Source of the DNA: Acidimicrobiia bacterium
GTDB taxonomy: Bacteria > Actinomycetota > Acidimicrobiia > Spongiisociales > UBA5794
Assembly: GCA_024762335.1 (NCBI GenBank)
Contig: JANTHO010000005.1
Location: 1-64,000, forward strand
Reading direction: 5' to 3'
DNA length: 64,000 nucleotides
Below, one piece after another: positions 21,096 to 30,656 of this stretch (its first letter is position 1; every line of letters starts with the position of its first letter). Both the position numbers and the translations under genes were made by a program. The notes beneath the pieces were generated by a model. The model saw nothing but the letters and a program-made list of their open reading frames with translations, was not told the origin of the DNA and searched no databases.

Positions 21096-22078
21096 GTGCC
21101 ATCGAGTCCCCGGTTCTGGAAACGTGGACCCGAAGAAGACCCGGGTGGATGGTCGTGGCGAGGAAGGAGTTCTCCGACCACGTGTTGTCGGCCCGGTTCG
21201 TGGCGCTGTTGATCCTGCTCGGTCTCGTCGGGGTCGCGAGCGTCTATGCGGCAGCGGGTGCACTTCGCGACGTCGCGCCGCAGACCGCCGGGGTCTCCGG
21301 CATGTTTCTGCGACTCTTCACCGTGCAAGGGGATCCCGTTCCGTTCTCGTTCCTGACCTTTGTCGGGTTCCTGGCCCCCATCCTGGGGATCGCGTTCGGG
21401 TTCGACGCAGTCAACGGAGAGCGATCACAGGGCACGCTGCCGCGACTCGTCGCTCAACCGATCCACCGCGACGACATCATCAACGGCAAATTCGTGGCCG
21501 GTCTCGGTGTCATCGGATTGATCGTCATCGTCGTGACGCTGATCGTGGCCGGCCTCGGGATCGTGATGCTCGGCATCGTTCCGACGGCGGCCGAGGTGAC
21601 TCGACTGCTCGTGTGGCTGGTGGCTGCGATCATCTTCGTCGGCGTCTGGTTGGCATTCGCGACGCTGTGCTCGGTGTGGATGAGGCGTGCGTCGACGGCG
21701 GCGCTCGTTGCCCTAGGCGTGTGGCTGATCGTCGCACTGTTCGGCACATTCGTCGTGCAGATCGCCGCCGACGTCGTGTCGCCGATCGATCCCGGGAACC
21801 CGCAGACGCAGATCGACAACGCGAAGACCGAACTCGCGCTGTCCAGGCTCTCACCGGTCGTGCTCTACGAGGAGACATCGACGGCGCTGCTCAACCCGGA
21901 GGTACGGAGCGTCGGCCTCGTCACGCTTGCTCAACTGGATCGGGCCATCGTTTCCGATCTCACCGTGCCGCAGAGTCTGCTGCTGGTCTGGCCGCAGCTC
22001 GTGGGGCTGATCGCGGCCATGGTGGTGATCTTCTCGATCGCCTACGTCGTGTTCATGCGTCAGGAGATCCGGGCCTGA
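21092..22078 (+). CDS. ABC-2 type transporter permease
   Basis: Six-TM pattern; 4 bp overlap with the ATPase gene. Confidence 0.88.
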   Translation: MSAIESPVLETWTRRRPGWMVVARKEFSDHVLSARFVALLILLGLVGVASVYAAAGALRDVAPQTAGVSGMFLRLFTVQGDPVPFSFLTFVGFLAPILGIAFGFDAVNGERSQGTLPRLVAQPIHRDDIINGKFVAGLGVIGLIVIVVTLIVAGLGIVMLGIVPTAAEVTRLLVWLVAAIIFVGVWLAFATLCSVWMRRASTAALVALGVWLIVALFGTFVVQIAADVVSPIDPGNPQTQIDNAKTELALSRLSPVVLYEETSTALLNPEVRSVGLVTLAQLDRAIVSDLTVPQSLLLVWPQLVGLIAAMVVIFSIAYVVFMRQEIRA

Positions 22079-22082
22079 CTTC

Positions 22083-22109
22083 CCCCGGAGCCGACGATCA
22101 GCTCCGGGG
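22083..22109. terminator. Convergent hairpin between ABC permease and penicillin acylase genes
   Basis: CCCCGGAGC-N9-GCTCCGGGG. Confidence 0.5.
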
Positions 22110-24632
22110 TATCAGGGTCTGGACCGTTTCGGCCGCATTGTCGACCTGTGAATCCGTCCAGTTCATCGGCGAATACTTGCCGTTGAGCCAGAGGGGGATC
22201 ATGTCGTCGTAGTGCGGATGGTCGGTATGTCCCGACTGCCCGGTGGTATGCGTCGTCCTCGAACGGGACAGGTCGCTCATGTCGACGATCATTCGCATCG
22301 ACGGCAACCAGGTGGTCTCGAACCCCTCATACGCCGTCCATCCGGTGGCATTCACCAGGTCACCGCCGCCCGTCGTCTCGAACGGTCCCCGGTTGAAGCG
22401 GTCCTCGATGATACCGATACCGGACTCACCGAGGGTCTGGTTCCTGAACGTAGAGACGTGCATTGCTCCCCATCGCCAGTCGGCCGGGTCGTCGCCGAAC
22501 CATCCCTTGAGATCCTCGTATGCGGTGTCGAGCGAGCGCTGGAGGATGGCGTCGCGGTCCTCGATTTCGGGGGTCGCCGTGTCATCCCAGAACGGATCGT
22601 TCGGCTTCTCGAGCATCCGGTCGACGACGAAGAACCAGCGTCCCGCACCGTTGGGCCGGTAGTCCTCGGGCAGGTCGTCCCAGAAGGTGAACTCGAGGAT
22701 GCGGGACCATACGGCGTTGAACGCGGCAGCGCCCGACGAATCTGCCTGGTTGCCCAGATCCCATTTCGCGAAGACCGCGTCGAAGGGAGAGTTGAGCGAA
22801 GTGAGGTATGGGACGACCTTCTCGGCGTTGAGGCTGTACGAATCGAATTGGATCGACGCGATTTCATCGAGGCCGATGGGGGCGTTGGAGCCAACCAGGT
22901 CTACGATGCGGCGTGCGCGATACCCGTAGTTCCAGTCGTATGTGATCCAGTACGGGAAGGAGTCGTCGACAACGGCGTTGTTCGCTGTCACGATGTAGCC
23001 GCTCTCCGGATTGAACGAGCGGGGGAGTTCGTCGAACGGGATGAACCCGGTCCACTCGTACTCGTCGGTCCAGCCCGGGACGGGGAGAGTCCCGTCTCCG
23101 TTCGCCCGGATCGGGATGGCGCCCGGTGACTGATAGCCGATGTTCCCCTCAACGTCGGCGTAGAGGAAGTTCTGCGCGGGAACGGTGAAGGTCCGCAGCG
23201 CATCACGGAAGTCATTCCAGTTCGCGGACGAGTCGAGGTGGAGGAAGGCAGTCACGATCCCAGGGTTCGTGTCGAGCGCCGTCCATCGCAGTGCGATCGC
23301 ATACGGGTCCGGCGTGTCGATTCCGCTGCTCGAGAAGTCTTCGAGGCTTCCATAGGTATCGGAGATGATCGGCCCGTGGCGTGTGGATCTCACTTCGATC
23401 GTCACCGGGTCGCTGCCTGCTACGGCGATCGTCTCCTCGTGAACGTTCATGTCGACCCATTGTCCGTTGACTTCGTACTGGTTCGGGTTGTCGGGGTTGA
23501 TCTTCTCGATGTAGAGGTCCTGGACGTCGGGACCGAGGTTGGTGACGCCCCAGGCAATGTTCGCGTTGTGTCCGATGATGACGCCGGGGACACCGGCGAA
23601 CGAGAAACCGGCGACGTCGTATGGGCACGCTTCAGTGACCGTCGTGCAGTGCAGGCTGTTCTGGTACCAGATCGACGGCATCTGGATCGCCAGGTGTGGG
23701 TCGTTGGCGAGGATCGGCATTCCGGTGTTCGTGCGATCGCCCGATATCGCCCACGAATTCGATCCGATGCCTGCACCCGGATCGTTCGCGCCCATGGCCG
23801 CGACCAGGTCGAGTTTGTCGCGCACGGATTCGAGTGCCACCTGAACTCCCGGGATACTGTGCATCGAGGCGGTGGGCGTGCTGTTTCCGACGAGTTCGTT
23901 CGCAGGGACGATGTATGGATTGATGTCGCCGGGGTACGGCGGGAACAATTGGGCGACCTGTTCTGCGGGCAACGTGCCGAGAAGCATTGCACGCTCGATC
24001 TCGTTGTCCATGTTGCCGCGCAGGTCCCAGGCCATGGCGATGCCCCACGTCAGCGTGTCGATCGGGGTCCAGGGTTCCGGGTCGTAGCTGTGATTCAGGA
24101 GTTCGAGCACCGTGTATTCGAAACTGAGTTCTGACGGCGAGCGGGATGCGAGGTAGGCGTTGACGCCGTCCGCGTAGGCCTCCATCGCCGCCCGGTCATC
24201 GGGTGCGGCCGCGGCGAACTGCGCGGCAGCGACGTCGTGCCATCCCATCGTTCGGAGGAACATGTCCGTTTCGACCTGCGAGTCGCCGAACATCTCGGAG
24301 AGGCGACCGGAGCCGATATGGCGCCAGAAGTCCATCTGCCAGAAGCGTTCCTGGGCATGGACATAGCCCTGGGCCATGAACAGATCATGCGTGTTGTCGG
24401 CATAGATGTGAGCCACGCCCATGTCGTCACGTACGACCTGTACGGGTGCCTGGAGGCCGGCGATCGCGACTTCTCCTTCGACGTCGGGGAAGGCGCGGTG
24501 AACGGAGAACCGCATGAACAGGCCCACCCCGACGGCGGTCAACAATGCGAGCCCGGCGATGACCCCGAGCGTGATCTTCCACCATTTGTGCGATCGTTTC
24601 GGCCCGTCGCCCGGCGCAGGAGAATCCGTCAT
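22098..24632 (-). CDS. Penicillin acylase family Ntn-hydrolase
   Basis: Catalytic Ser context IGSNSWAISGDRTNTGMPILANDPHL; N-term TM. Confidence 0.92.
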   Translation of the reverse strand: MTDSPAPGDGPKRSHKWWKITLGVIAGLALLTAVGVGLFMRFSVHRAFPDVEGEVAIAGLQAPVQVVRDDMGVAHIYADNTHDLFMAQGYVHAQERFWQMDFWRHIGSGRLSEMFGDSQVETDMFLRTMGWHDVAAAQFAAAAPDDRAAMEAYADGVNAYLASRSPSELSFEYTVLELLNHSYDPEPWTPIDTLTWGIAMAWDLRGNMDNEIERAMLLGTLPAEQVAQLFPPYPGDINPYIVPANELVGNSTPTASMHSIPGVQVALESVRDKLDLVAAMGANDPGAGIGSNSWAISGDRTNTGMPILANDPHLAIQMPSIWYQNSLHCTTVTEACPYDVAGFSFAGVPGVIIGHNANIAWGVTNLGPDVQDLYIEKINPDNPNQYEVNGQWVDMNVHEETIAVAGSDPVTIEVRSTRHGPIISDTYGSLEDFSSSGIDTPDPYAIALRWTALDTNPGIVTAFLHLDSSANWNDFRDALRTFTVPAQNFLYADVEGNIGYQSPGAIPIRANGDGTLPVPGWTDEYEWTGFIPFDELPRSFNPESGYIVTANNAVVDDSFPYWITYDWNYGYRARRIVDLVGSNAPIGLDEIASIQFDSYSLNAEKVVPYLTSLNSPFDAVFAKWDLGNQADSSGAAAFNAVWSRILEFTFWDDLPEDYRPNGAGRWFFVVDRMLEKPNDPFWDDTATPEIEDRDAILQRSLDTAYEDLKGWFGDDPADWRWGAMHVSTFRNQTLGESGIGIIEDRFNRGPFETTGGGDLVNATGWTAYEGFETTWLPSMRMIVDMSDLSRSRTTHTTGQSGHTDHPHYDDMIPLWLNGKYSPMNWTDSQVDNAAETVQTLIPRS

Positions 24633-24685
24633 GAGCGTGGATCGTACTCGTCTCAACGGGCGCCCAGGCGCCGTACCATTGGGGC

Positions 24686-25180
24686 ATGAGCAAGACCACG
24701 GAACCCAACCACAACGAAGGCAAGCCGGAACCGATCGAAGGTCACGTCGTCGAAGGCGAGACGGATGCCGAGGAAGAGGAAGGCAGTTTCGTCACGGAAC
24801 CGTCGAAGCTGATCCGAATCGCGTCGATGACGCGGGCGATGCTCGAGGAGGTGCGCGCGTCGGAGCTCGATGAGAGTGGCAGGAAGCGCCTCCTCGCCGT
24901 TTACGGACAGTCCATCAACGAGCTGCGCGATGTGCTGTCGGACGATCTCAAAGAGGAGTTCGATTCGATCTTCGTTCCACTCGAGGCTGAGGCTCCCTCC
25001 GAGTCGGAGCTGCGTGTCGCCCAGGCGCAGCTGATCGGCTGGCTCGAAGGGCTGTTCCACGGGATCCAGGCGACTTTGTGGTCGCAGCAGATGTCGACGC
25101 AGGCGCAACTGGAGCAGATGCGTCGCCGCCGGGCCCTCGAACCTGCGACCGACGAGAACCCTTCGGGGCTCTACCTGTAG
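24686..25180 (+). CDS. bpa: Bacterial proteasome activator Bpa/PafE-like
   Basis: Helical core RIASMTRAMLEEVRASELDESGRKRL and C-terminal GLYL (HbYX-like). Confidence 0.8.
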   Translation: MSKTTEPNHNEGKPEPIEGHVVEGETDAEEEEGSFVTEPSKLIRIASMTRAMLEEVRASELDESGRKRLLAVYGQSINELRDVLSDDLKEEFDSIFVPLEAEAPSESELRVAQAQLIGWLEGLFHGIQATLWSQQMSTQAQLEQMRRRRALEPATDENPSGLYL

Positions 25181-25226
25181 AGAATCCCGTGATGCGATCG
25201 TTCCGAACTGAGTAGGGTCGTGACAG

Positions 25227-26099
25227 ATGAGCACACTCTCGTTCACAACCGACGTTGAACTCGAAGATCCGGTGATGCTGCTCGCCCTCTCCGGATGGGT
25301 GGACGCGGCATCCGTCGGCACCGGAGCGGCTGAAACCGTTGCCGAAGGGGGCGAGGTGATCGCACGGTTCGACCCGGATGCGCTGTTTGACTACCGCTCG
25401 TCTCGTCCCACGCTGCACTTCACCGCCGGTGAGTTGAGCAAGGTCGTGTGGCCGAGGCTCGAAGTCGTTCACCGACGCGTCGATGGACGGGATGTACTCG
25501 TGGTCGTCGGCAACGAGCCAGATTTCCGGTGGATGGAGCTGACACGGGACATCGTCGATCTGGCCGAGCGATACCGGGTGAAGAAGTTGGTGACGCTCGG
25601 CGCGGTCCCGGCGCCGGTTCCGCACACGAGACCGGTCCGGATCGTCTGCACGACATCGGATGCATCGATTCTTCTCGATGGCGACACCGTGCTGCCCGAT
25701 GACCTCGTGGTTCCGGGAGCCGCCGTGAGCGTGTTCCGTCAGGGGGTTGCCGATGCCGGCATTCCGGCGATCGGGTACTGGGTGCAGGCCCCGCATTATC
25801 TCCAGAGTCCGTTCCACGCCGGGGTGCTGGGCTTGCTTGATCGCGCGGGGGCTCAGATCGGCGTTGCACTGCCGCTCGGTGATCTCGCCGAGAAGGCCGC
25901 CGATCAGATCGAAGAGATCAACCGGGATCTCGCGGGGAGAGAGGATGCCCGCGAGTACGTGGAGCGCCTCGAACGGATCCACGACGCAGAGGATGAGGAG
26001 AAGCCGAGACCGATGATCACGTTCGACGATATCCCCTCGCCCGATGAGATCGGGGCGGAGATCGAGAAGTTCCTGAGATCGGCGTCGGACGAGGAGTGA
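25227..26099 (+). CDS. PAC2 family protein
   Basis: LALSGWVDAASVGTGAAETV, VVVGNEPDFRWMELTRDIVDL. Confidence 0.8.
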   Translation: MSTLSFTTDVELEDPVMLLALSGWVDAASVGTGAAETVAEGGEVIARFDPDALFDYRSSRPTLHFTAGELSKVVWPRLEVVHRRVDGRDVLVVVGNEPDFRWMELTRDIVDLAERYRVKKLVTLGAVPAPVPHTRPVRIVCTTSDASILLDGDTVLPDDLVVPGAAVSVFRQGVADAGIPAIGYWVQAPHYLQSPFHAGVLGLLDRAGAQIGVALPLGDLAEKAADQIEEINRDLAGREDAREYVERLERIHDAEDEEKPRPMITFDDIPSPDEIGAEIEKFLRSASDEE

Positions 26100-26128
26100 C
26101 GCAGACCGGAGAACGGTGGTGGCCGAGC

Positions 26129-26189
26129 GAACCGCGGGCTCGCAACGCCATATAGGGCGCAGAGAACCCTGGGTTCGTGTCGGGGTTAG
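26129..26189 (+). repeat. Stop-codon-associated repeat, copy 1 (diverged)
   Basis: GAACCGCGGGCTCGCAACGCCATATAGGGCGCAGAGAACCCTGGGTTCGTGTCGGGGTTAG; right edge supplies the TAA stop of the FHA gene. Confidence 0.85.
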
Positions 26190-26731
26190 TTGCCGATGAT
26201 CCCGACGAAGAGGGTGAGGAGTGCCAGCACCGCCGTTACGGCGATCATCGCCCACACGGACCACGTGAGGCCCTTGATCGATTTCACCGTGTCATTCAGC
26301 GACGCCACGAGATCGTCGAGTCTGGGATCGGAGCTGCCGGAAGCAGTGGCCGGAGTCGTCGGCGTGACCCGGGTCCTGGCCAGCGGCGGCGGTGTCGCCG
26401 GTTTCGCGGACCCGGCCGTCGGAACAGGCTTGGCCGCTACGTTTGACGGGACGAGGACGACTTCCGCACCCTCGGTGGGATGACCGAGGCGAATCGTCGT
26501 CGGGCCTTTGATATCGATCGTCTGTACTCGGGTCCCGTTGTGGAACGTGCCGTTTCTGCTCGAAGCATCCTGCACGACCCACTGTGAGTCCGTGTACTTG
26601 AGGACGGCGTGGCGGCGGGAGATGCCGGGGCGCGCCAACCTGATCGTCGCAGACGGATCTGCACCGATCACGGCCGTTGTCCCCTCAGGAACGATGACCT
26701 GTTCACCTGCTGCCGAAACCTTCAAGTCCAT
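26186..26731 (-). CDS. FHA domain protein with C-terminal TM helix
   Basis: IRLARPGISRRHAVLKY...VVQDASSRNGTFHNG. Confidence 0.88.
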   Translation of the reverse strand: MDLKVSAAGEQVIVPEGTTAVIGADPSATIRLARPGISRRHAVLKYTDSQWVVQDASSRNGTFHNGTRVQTIDIKGPTTIRLGHPTEGAEVVLVPSNVAAKPVPTAGSAKPATPPPLARTRVTPTTPATASGSSDPRLDDLVASLNDTVKSIKGLTWSVWAMIAVTAVLALLTLFVGIIGN

Positions 26732-26815
26732 GAATCCCCCGACGATCGAAACGCTCTAGGGCCAAGAATCTAGTCGCTTTCTGCACTTGCCGGGAAGTGA
26801 ATCGACCGAAGGAGG

Positions 26816-27931
26816 TCAGAGTGGCAGCGTCGCACGCACGACCGTTCCGGATCCGGTCGTTGAATCGATCGAGATCTGGCCCCCTGCTCGTGTCGCTCGC
26901 TCGCGCAGATTCGTGAGCCCGAGCCCCCATGCCACGGCCGAGGGATCGAACCCGATCCCGTTGTCCGAGATGAGGAGGGCCAGGCGATCATCCCCGGCGT
27001 GGATCTCGATCGTGATCCGGTCGGCGTTCGAGTGACGGAGCGAGTTGCTCAGAGACTCGCGTACGAGCTGGGTCGCGTCGTCGACGACCTTCTGGGGGAG
27101 GGAGTCGAGCGATCCGGTGTACGCGACGTTGACTTCCGCATCGTGCGGTCCTGCAAGTCGGGTGACCAGCTCGCGAAGCTCCGAACGCAGGGTCCGGTGT
27201 TCGTCTGGAGGGGCTCCGAGGTTGAAGATGAAGCCACGCAAGGAAGTGATCGTTCGATCAAGGCTCTCGACATCCTGTTCGAGAGCCCGCCGGACGTCCG
27301 GGTCTGCGACCTTGAGCGCCTGGCCCTGAAGCGAGAGACCGACGGCAAACAGATCCTGGATGATGGCATCGTGCAAGTCCCGTGCGATTCGCTCGCGATC
27401 CTCCGCGACGGCGAGGCTCTGCAACCGTTGCTGGAGTCGCACCGTCCGGATGGCGGTTCCGGCGATCATGGCGAGCGCCTCAACGAGCGCCTCGTCCTCT
27501 TCGGTGAATCCACCTTCCTTGTCGGTGAGGTAGAGGTTGCCGAACAGGGTCGGGCCTGCGCGGACCGGCACACCGAGGAACGACTCCATGTGCGGGTGGT
27601 TCGGCGGCATGCCGCTCGAATCGGGGTGGTCGGAGATCCGATCCGTCCGGATCGTACGGCCTTCCTTCGAGATGAGGCCGAGCAGGCCGCGGCCGTGCGG
27701 AGGAGCCCCGATCGTTTCCGCTTCATCAGGATCGAGACCGGCATGGACGAAGTCGATCAGGCCGCCGTGGGCGCCGACCACGCCGAGGGCGCCGTGGGGG
27801 GCGCCGGTGAGGTCCCGTGCGATCTCGACGGTCGTGGCGAGGATCGCCTGAAGATCGGTCTGCCCGGCCACGGCTGCAGCGCCTTCGACGAGATCGCGCA
27901 ACCGCGCCGGCGTAAACTGGTTGAACACCAC
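26816..27931 (-). CDS. GAF-domain sensor histidine kinase, DevS/DosT-like (HisKA_3)
   Basis: GAF with NHPHMESFLGVPVRAGPTLFGNLYLTDK; DHp ERIARDLHDAIIQDLFAVGLSLQ. Confidence 0.88.
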   Translation of the reverse strand: MVFNQFTPARLRDLVEGAAAVAGQTDLQAILATTVEIARDLTGAPHGALGVVGAHGGLIDFVHAGLDPDEAETIGAPPHGRGLLGLISKEGRTIRTDRISDHPDSSGMPPNHPHMESFLGVPVRAGPTLFGNLYLTDKEGGFTEEDEALVEALAMIAGTAIRTVRLQQRLQSLAVAEDRERIARDLHDAIIQDLFAVGLSLQGQALKVADPDVRRALEQDVESLDRTITSLRGFIFNLGAPPDEHRTLRSELRELVTRLAGPHDAEVNVAYTGSLDSLPQKVVDDATQLVRESLSNSLRHSNADRITIEIHAGDDRLALLISDNGIGFDPSAVAWGLGLTNLRERATRAGGQISIDSTTGSGTVVRATLPL

Positions 27932-28004
27932 GGGTGAAGGCTACTCGGTTCTGAACGGGGCCATTCGGCCCTCCCCGTGACCCGAAATGAGGTAGGTTGC
28001 GGTC

Positions 28005-28700
28005 GTGCCACGAAAGAAGAAACCAGAAGGTCCCCTCCGCGTCGTACTCGTCGACGATCACGAAGTCGTGAGACGGGGCCTCCGTTCGCTCATCGACTCG
28101 TACGACGATCTCACCGTCGTCGGCGAAGCAGGCACTGCCAAAGAGGGGGTGCGGCGGGTCGGGTACGACGCTCCGGATGTGGTCGTCATGGACGTCCGGC
28201 TTCCCGACGGATCGGGCGTGGAGGCCTGCCGGGAGATCGTTGATCGGTGGCCGGACGTCGGCGTTCTGATCCTCACATCGTTCGCAGATGAGGAAGCGTT
28301 GATGTCGGCGATCATGGCCGGAGCGGCCGGCTACGTCTTGAAACGGATCGATGCGGAGGCCCTCGTCGACAGCATCCGGAGGGTCGGCGCGGGCGAGACC
28401 CTGCTCGATCCGGCGATGGCCGAGCCGCTGTTCGATCGGCTTCGTGGGCACACCGTCGACGATCCGTTGATCCGTCGTCTCTCCCCTCAGGAGCGACGCA
28501 TCCTCGATCTGATCGCAGACGGGAAGACGAACCGGCAGATCGCCGATGAGATGTTCCTCGCGGAGAAGACGGTGAAGAACTACGTGTCGAACCTTCTCGC
28601 GAAGATGGAGATGTCGAGGCGCAGCGAGGCTGCGGCGTACGCTGCCCGGGTTGCAACGCGACATGAGCATCAATATCCGCCGGAGGAATGGACCGAGTGA
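28005..28700 (+). CDS. NarL/FixJ response regulator, DevR/DosR-like
   Basis: VVLVDDHEVVRRGL receiver; HTH TNRQIADEMFLAEKTVKNYVSNLLAKM. Confidence 0.92.
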   Translation: MPRKKKPEGPLRVVLVDDHEVVRRGLRSLIDSYDDLTVVGEAGTAKEGVRRVGYDAPDVVVMDVRLPDGSGVEACREIVDRWPDVGVLILTSFADEEALMSAIMAGAAGYVLKRIDAEALVDSIRRVGAGETLLDPAMAEPLFDRLRGHTVDDPLIRRLSPQERRILDLIADGKTNRQIADEMFLAEKTVKNYVSNLLAKMEMSRRSEAAAYAARVATRHEHQYPPEEWTE

Positions 28701-28737
28701 CCGGGCGACGAACCCGGTCGCCGAGTAGGGAGCAACC

Positions 28738-29394
28738 ATGAGAGTCGTCGATGTGATGACGGCAGATGTCGAGACCGCCCGTCCGGACTGGTCGCTGAAG
28801 CAGGCGGCCCGATCGATGATCGAGTCCGGTGTATCCGGACTCCCGGTCGTGGATGAAGACGGGACGGTCGTCGGGATCATCACCGAAGCCGACTTCATCG
28901 AAGCCGAGGCCGATCGATCGACGGGGAAGCGGCGATTGTTCGAAACCGTGTTCGGTGAGAGGAAGACGCTCGTTCCCTCGACCGTCGGAGCGGCGATGAC
29001 CCGTCAACCGATCAGCGTCGATCGCAACACGTCGATCTCCGAGGCGGCACGGCTGATGACCAGGCACAACGTGAAGCGACTTCCGGTGATCGACCCGGAC
29101 GGGCGCCTCGAAGGGATCATCAGCCGCGGCGATGTCCTCGTGGCATTCGCCCGGGACGATGACGTGATCGCGGACGCGGTGCAGCGCGGCGTCGTTCACA
29201 AGATTCTCATGCTGGATTCGTCCGATGTCTCGGTGCACGTCAACGATGGTGTTGTCAGACTGTCCGGCGAGGTGCCAAACCGGAGCGATGCCCGGCTCCT
29301 GGAGGAACTCGTCTGTCGGATCGAAGGCGTTGTTCGATGTGACAGCGACCTGTCGTGGGCGTTCGACGATATCGCTGCGGGTTCTGCCCCGTAG
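28738..29394 (+). CDS. CBS-pair plus BON domain protein
   Basis: Two CBS motifs (GVSGLPVVDEDGTVVGIITEADFIE; VKRLPVIDPDGRLEGIISRGDVL) and C-term BON VHVNDGVVRLSGEV. Confidence 0.85.
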   Translation: MRVVDVMTADVETARPDWSLKQAARSMIESGVSGLPVVDEDGTVVGIITEADFIEAEADRSTGKRRLFETVFGERKTLVPSTVGAAMTRQPISVDRNTSISEAARLMTRHNVKRLPVIDPDGRLEGIISRGDVLVAFARDDDVIADAVQRGVVHKILMLDSSDVSVHVNDGVVRLSGEVPNRSDARLLEELVCRIEGVVRCDSDLSWAFDDIAAGSAP

Positions 29395-29475
29395 TCCCAC
29401 ACCCGTTCGAAATCCGGGAACAATCGAACCATCCGATGCGTTGTTGTGGAACGAACGCAAGGTGGTGAAACCCGC

Positions 29476-29760
29476 ATGATGTCTGTATCGGCAGATCTGT
29501 ACCTCGACGGCGCCGAGCCGTGGCATGAACAGGCCGCCTGCGCTTCGTATCCAGCGGAGATGTTCTTCCCCGCGCTCGAAACACCCGGGGCGTCGCGGGC
29601 GGCGAAGCTCGTGTGTGCCGCATGCCCGGTGCGAGAGGAGTGCCTGTCCTTCGCTCTCGACACCGCCCAATCAGAAGGCGTATGGGGCGGAATGGACGCA
29701 GGGGAACGCCGCCGTATGCGCAGGAGGATCCGGGACCGCGCCCGTCGCCGGGCTTCCTGA
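29476..29760 (+). CDS. WhiB family Fe-S transcriptional regulator
   Basis: Conserved Cys residues (CAS, CAACPVREEC) and GVWGGMDAGERR. Confidence 0.92.
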   Translation: MMSVSADLYLDGAEPWHEQAACASYPAEMFFPALETPGASRAAKLVCAACPVREECLSFALDTAQSEGVWGGMDAGERRRMRRRIRDRARRRAS

Positions 29761-29804
29761 GATCCGAACCGGACGCACGCTTGTTGTTCGCTACAGTCCG
29801 GTCC

Positions 29805-30575
29805 ATGAAGCGCAAGGAATATGAGAAACGGCTTGCAGAAGCCGAGGTCGAGCTCGCCAAACTCCAGGCATGGATCAAGGACCGGGGTCTCCGGGTCGTC
29901 GTCATCTTCGAGGGTCGCGACGCCGCCGGCAAGGGCGGAACGATCAAAGCGATCACCCGCAGGTTGAACCCCCGTGTCGTGAGAACCGTCGCGCTTCCCG
30001 TGCCGACCGACCGTGAGAAGACGGAGTGGTACCTGCAACGCTACGTCCCGCACCTCCCCGCCGCAGGCGAGATGGTGCTCTTCGACCGATCCTGGTACAA
30101 CCGGTTGAACGTCGAGCGGGTGATGGGATTCTGCACGGATGAGCAGTACGAGCAGTTCCTCCGGCTGTGTCCTGAGTTCGAGGAAACGCTCGTCGAGGAT
30201 GGGATCATCCTGATCAAGTTCTGGCTCCACACGAGTGACGACGAGCAGGAACGCCGTTTCCAGGCGCGGAATACCGACCCGAAGAGACGGTGGAAACTGA
30301 GTCCCATGGACTTGACGGCGCGATCCCGTTGGGTCGACTACTCGAAGGCACGGGATGTGACGTTCGAGCACACGAGCACGGAATGGGCCCCCTGGCATCT
30401 CGCTGATCTCGAGGACAAGAAGGCGGGCCGGTTGAACGTCATCAACTTCCTCCTCAGCGAGATCCCGTACGAGGATCTGACACCGCCGCCACTCGAACTA
30501 CCCGAGCGCCAGCCGGCCGAGGGGTACGAGTCGCCCGACTGGAGTGCGTTGGAGATTCCCCGGGTGTTCGAGTAG
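29805..30575 (+). CDS. ppk2: Polyphosphate kinase 2 family protein
   Basis: VVVIFEGRDAAGKGGTIKAIT, MVLFDRSWYNRLNVERVMGF. Confidence 0.93.
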   Translation: MKRKEYEKRLAEAEVELAKLQAWIKDRGLRVVVIFEGRDAAGKGGTIKAITRRLNPRVVRTVALPVPTDREKTEWYLQRYVPHLPAAGEMVLFDRSWYNRLNVERVMGFCTDEQYEQFLRLCPEFEETLVEDGIILIKFWLHTSDDEQERRFQARNTDPKRRWKLSPMDLTARSRWVDYSKARDVTFEHTSTEWAPWHLADLEDKKAGRLNVINFLLSEIPYEDLTPPPLELPERQPAEGYESPDWSALEIPRVFE

Positions 30576-30656
30576 CCGTTCGCGGCCTGGAGGGTCGTTG
30601 CACAACTGGGGTTCTGCCATACACTTGAGCCCACTCAGGACCACACGGGGGACCCC

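Noticed and set aside
23071-23090. GGGAC...GTCCC in the penicillin acylase gene as a DevR box
   Set aside because: Spacer is 7 nt rather than 4 and it is deep inside a coding region
23261-23280. CAGGGTTCGTGTCG inside the penicillin acylase gene, resembling part of the repeat
   Set aside because: Only about 14 bp match and it encodes conserved protein sequence (DTNPG); coincidence more likely
29401-29430. CGTTCGAAATCCGG resembling a tRNA T-arm
   Set aside because: No acceptor or anticodon arms; upstream sequence is coding for the CBS-BON protein
30624-30640. CTTGAGCCCACTCAGG as a second HAIR-like element
   Set aside because: Spacer is 3 nt rather than 7, next to a VanW gene; not credible as an HspR site
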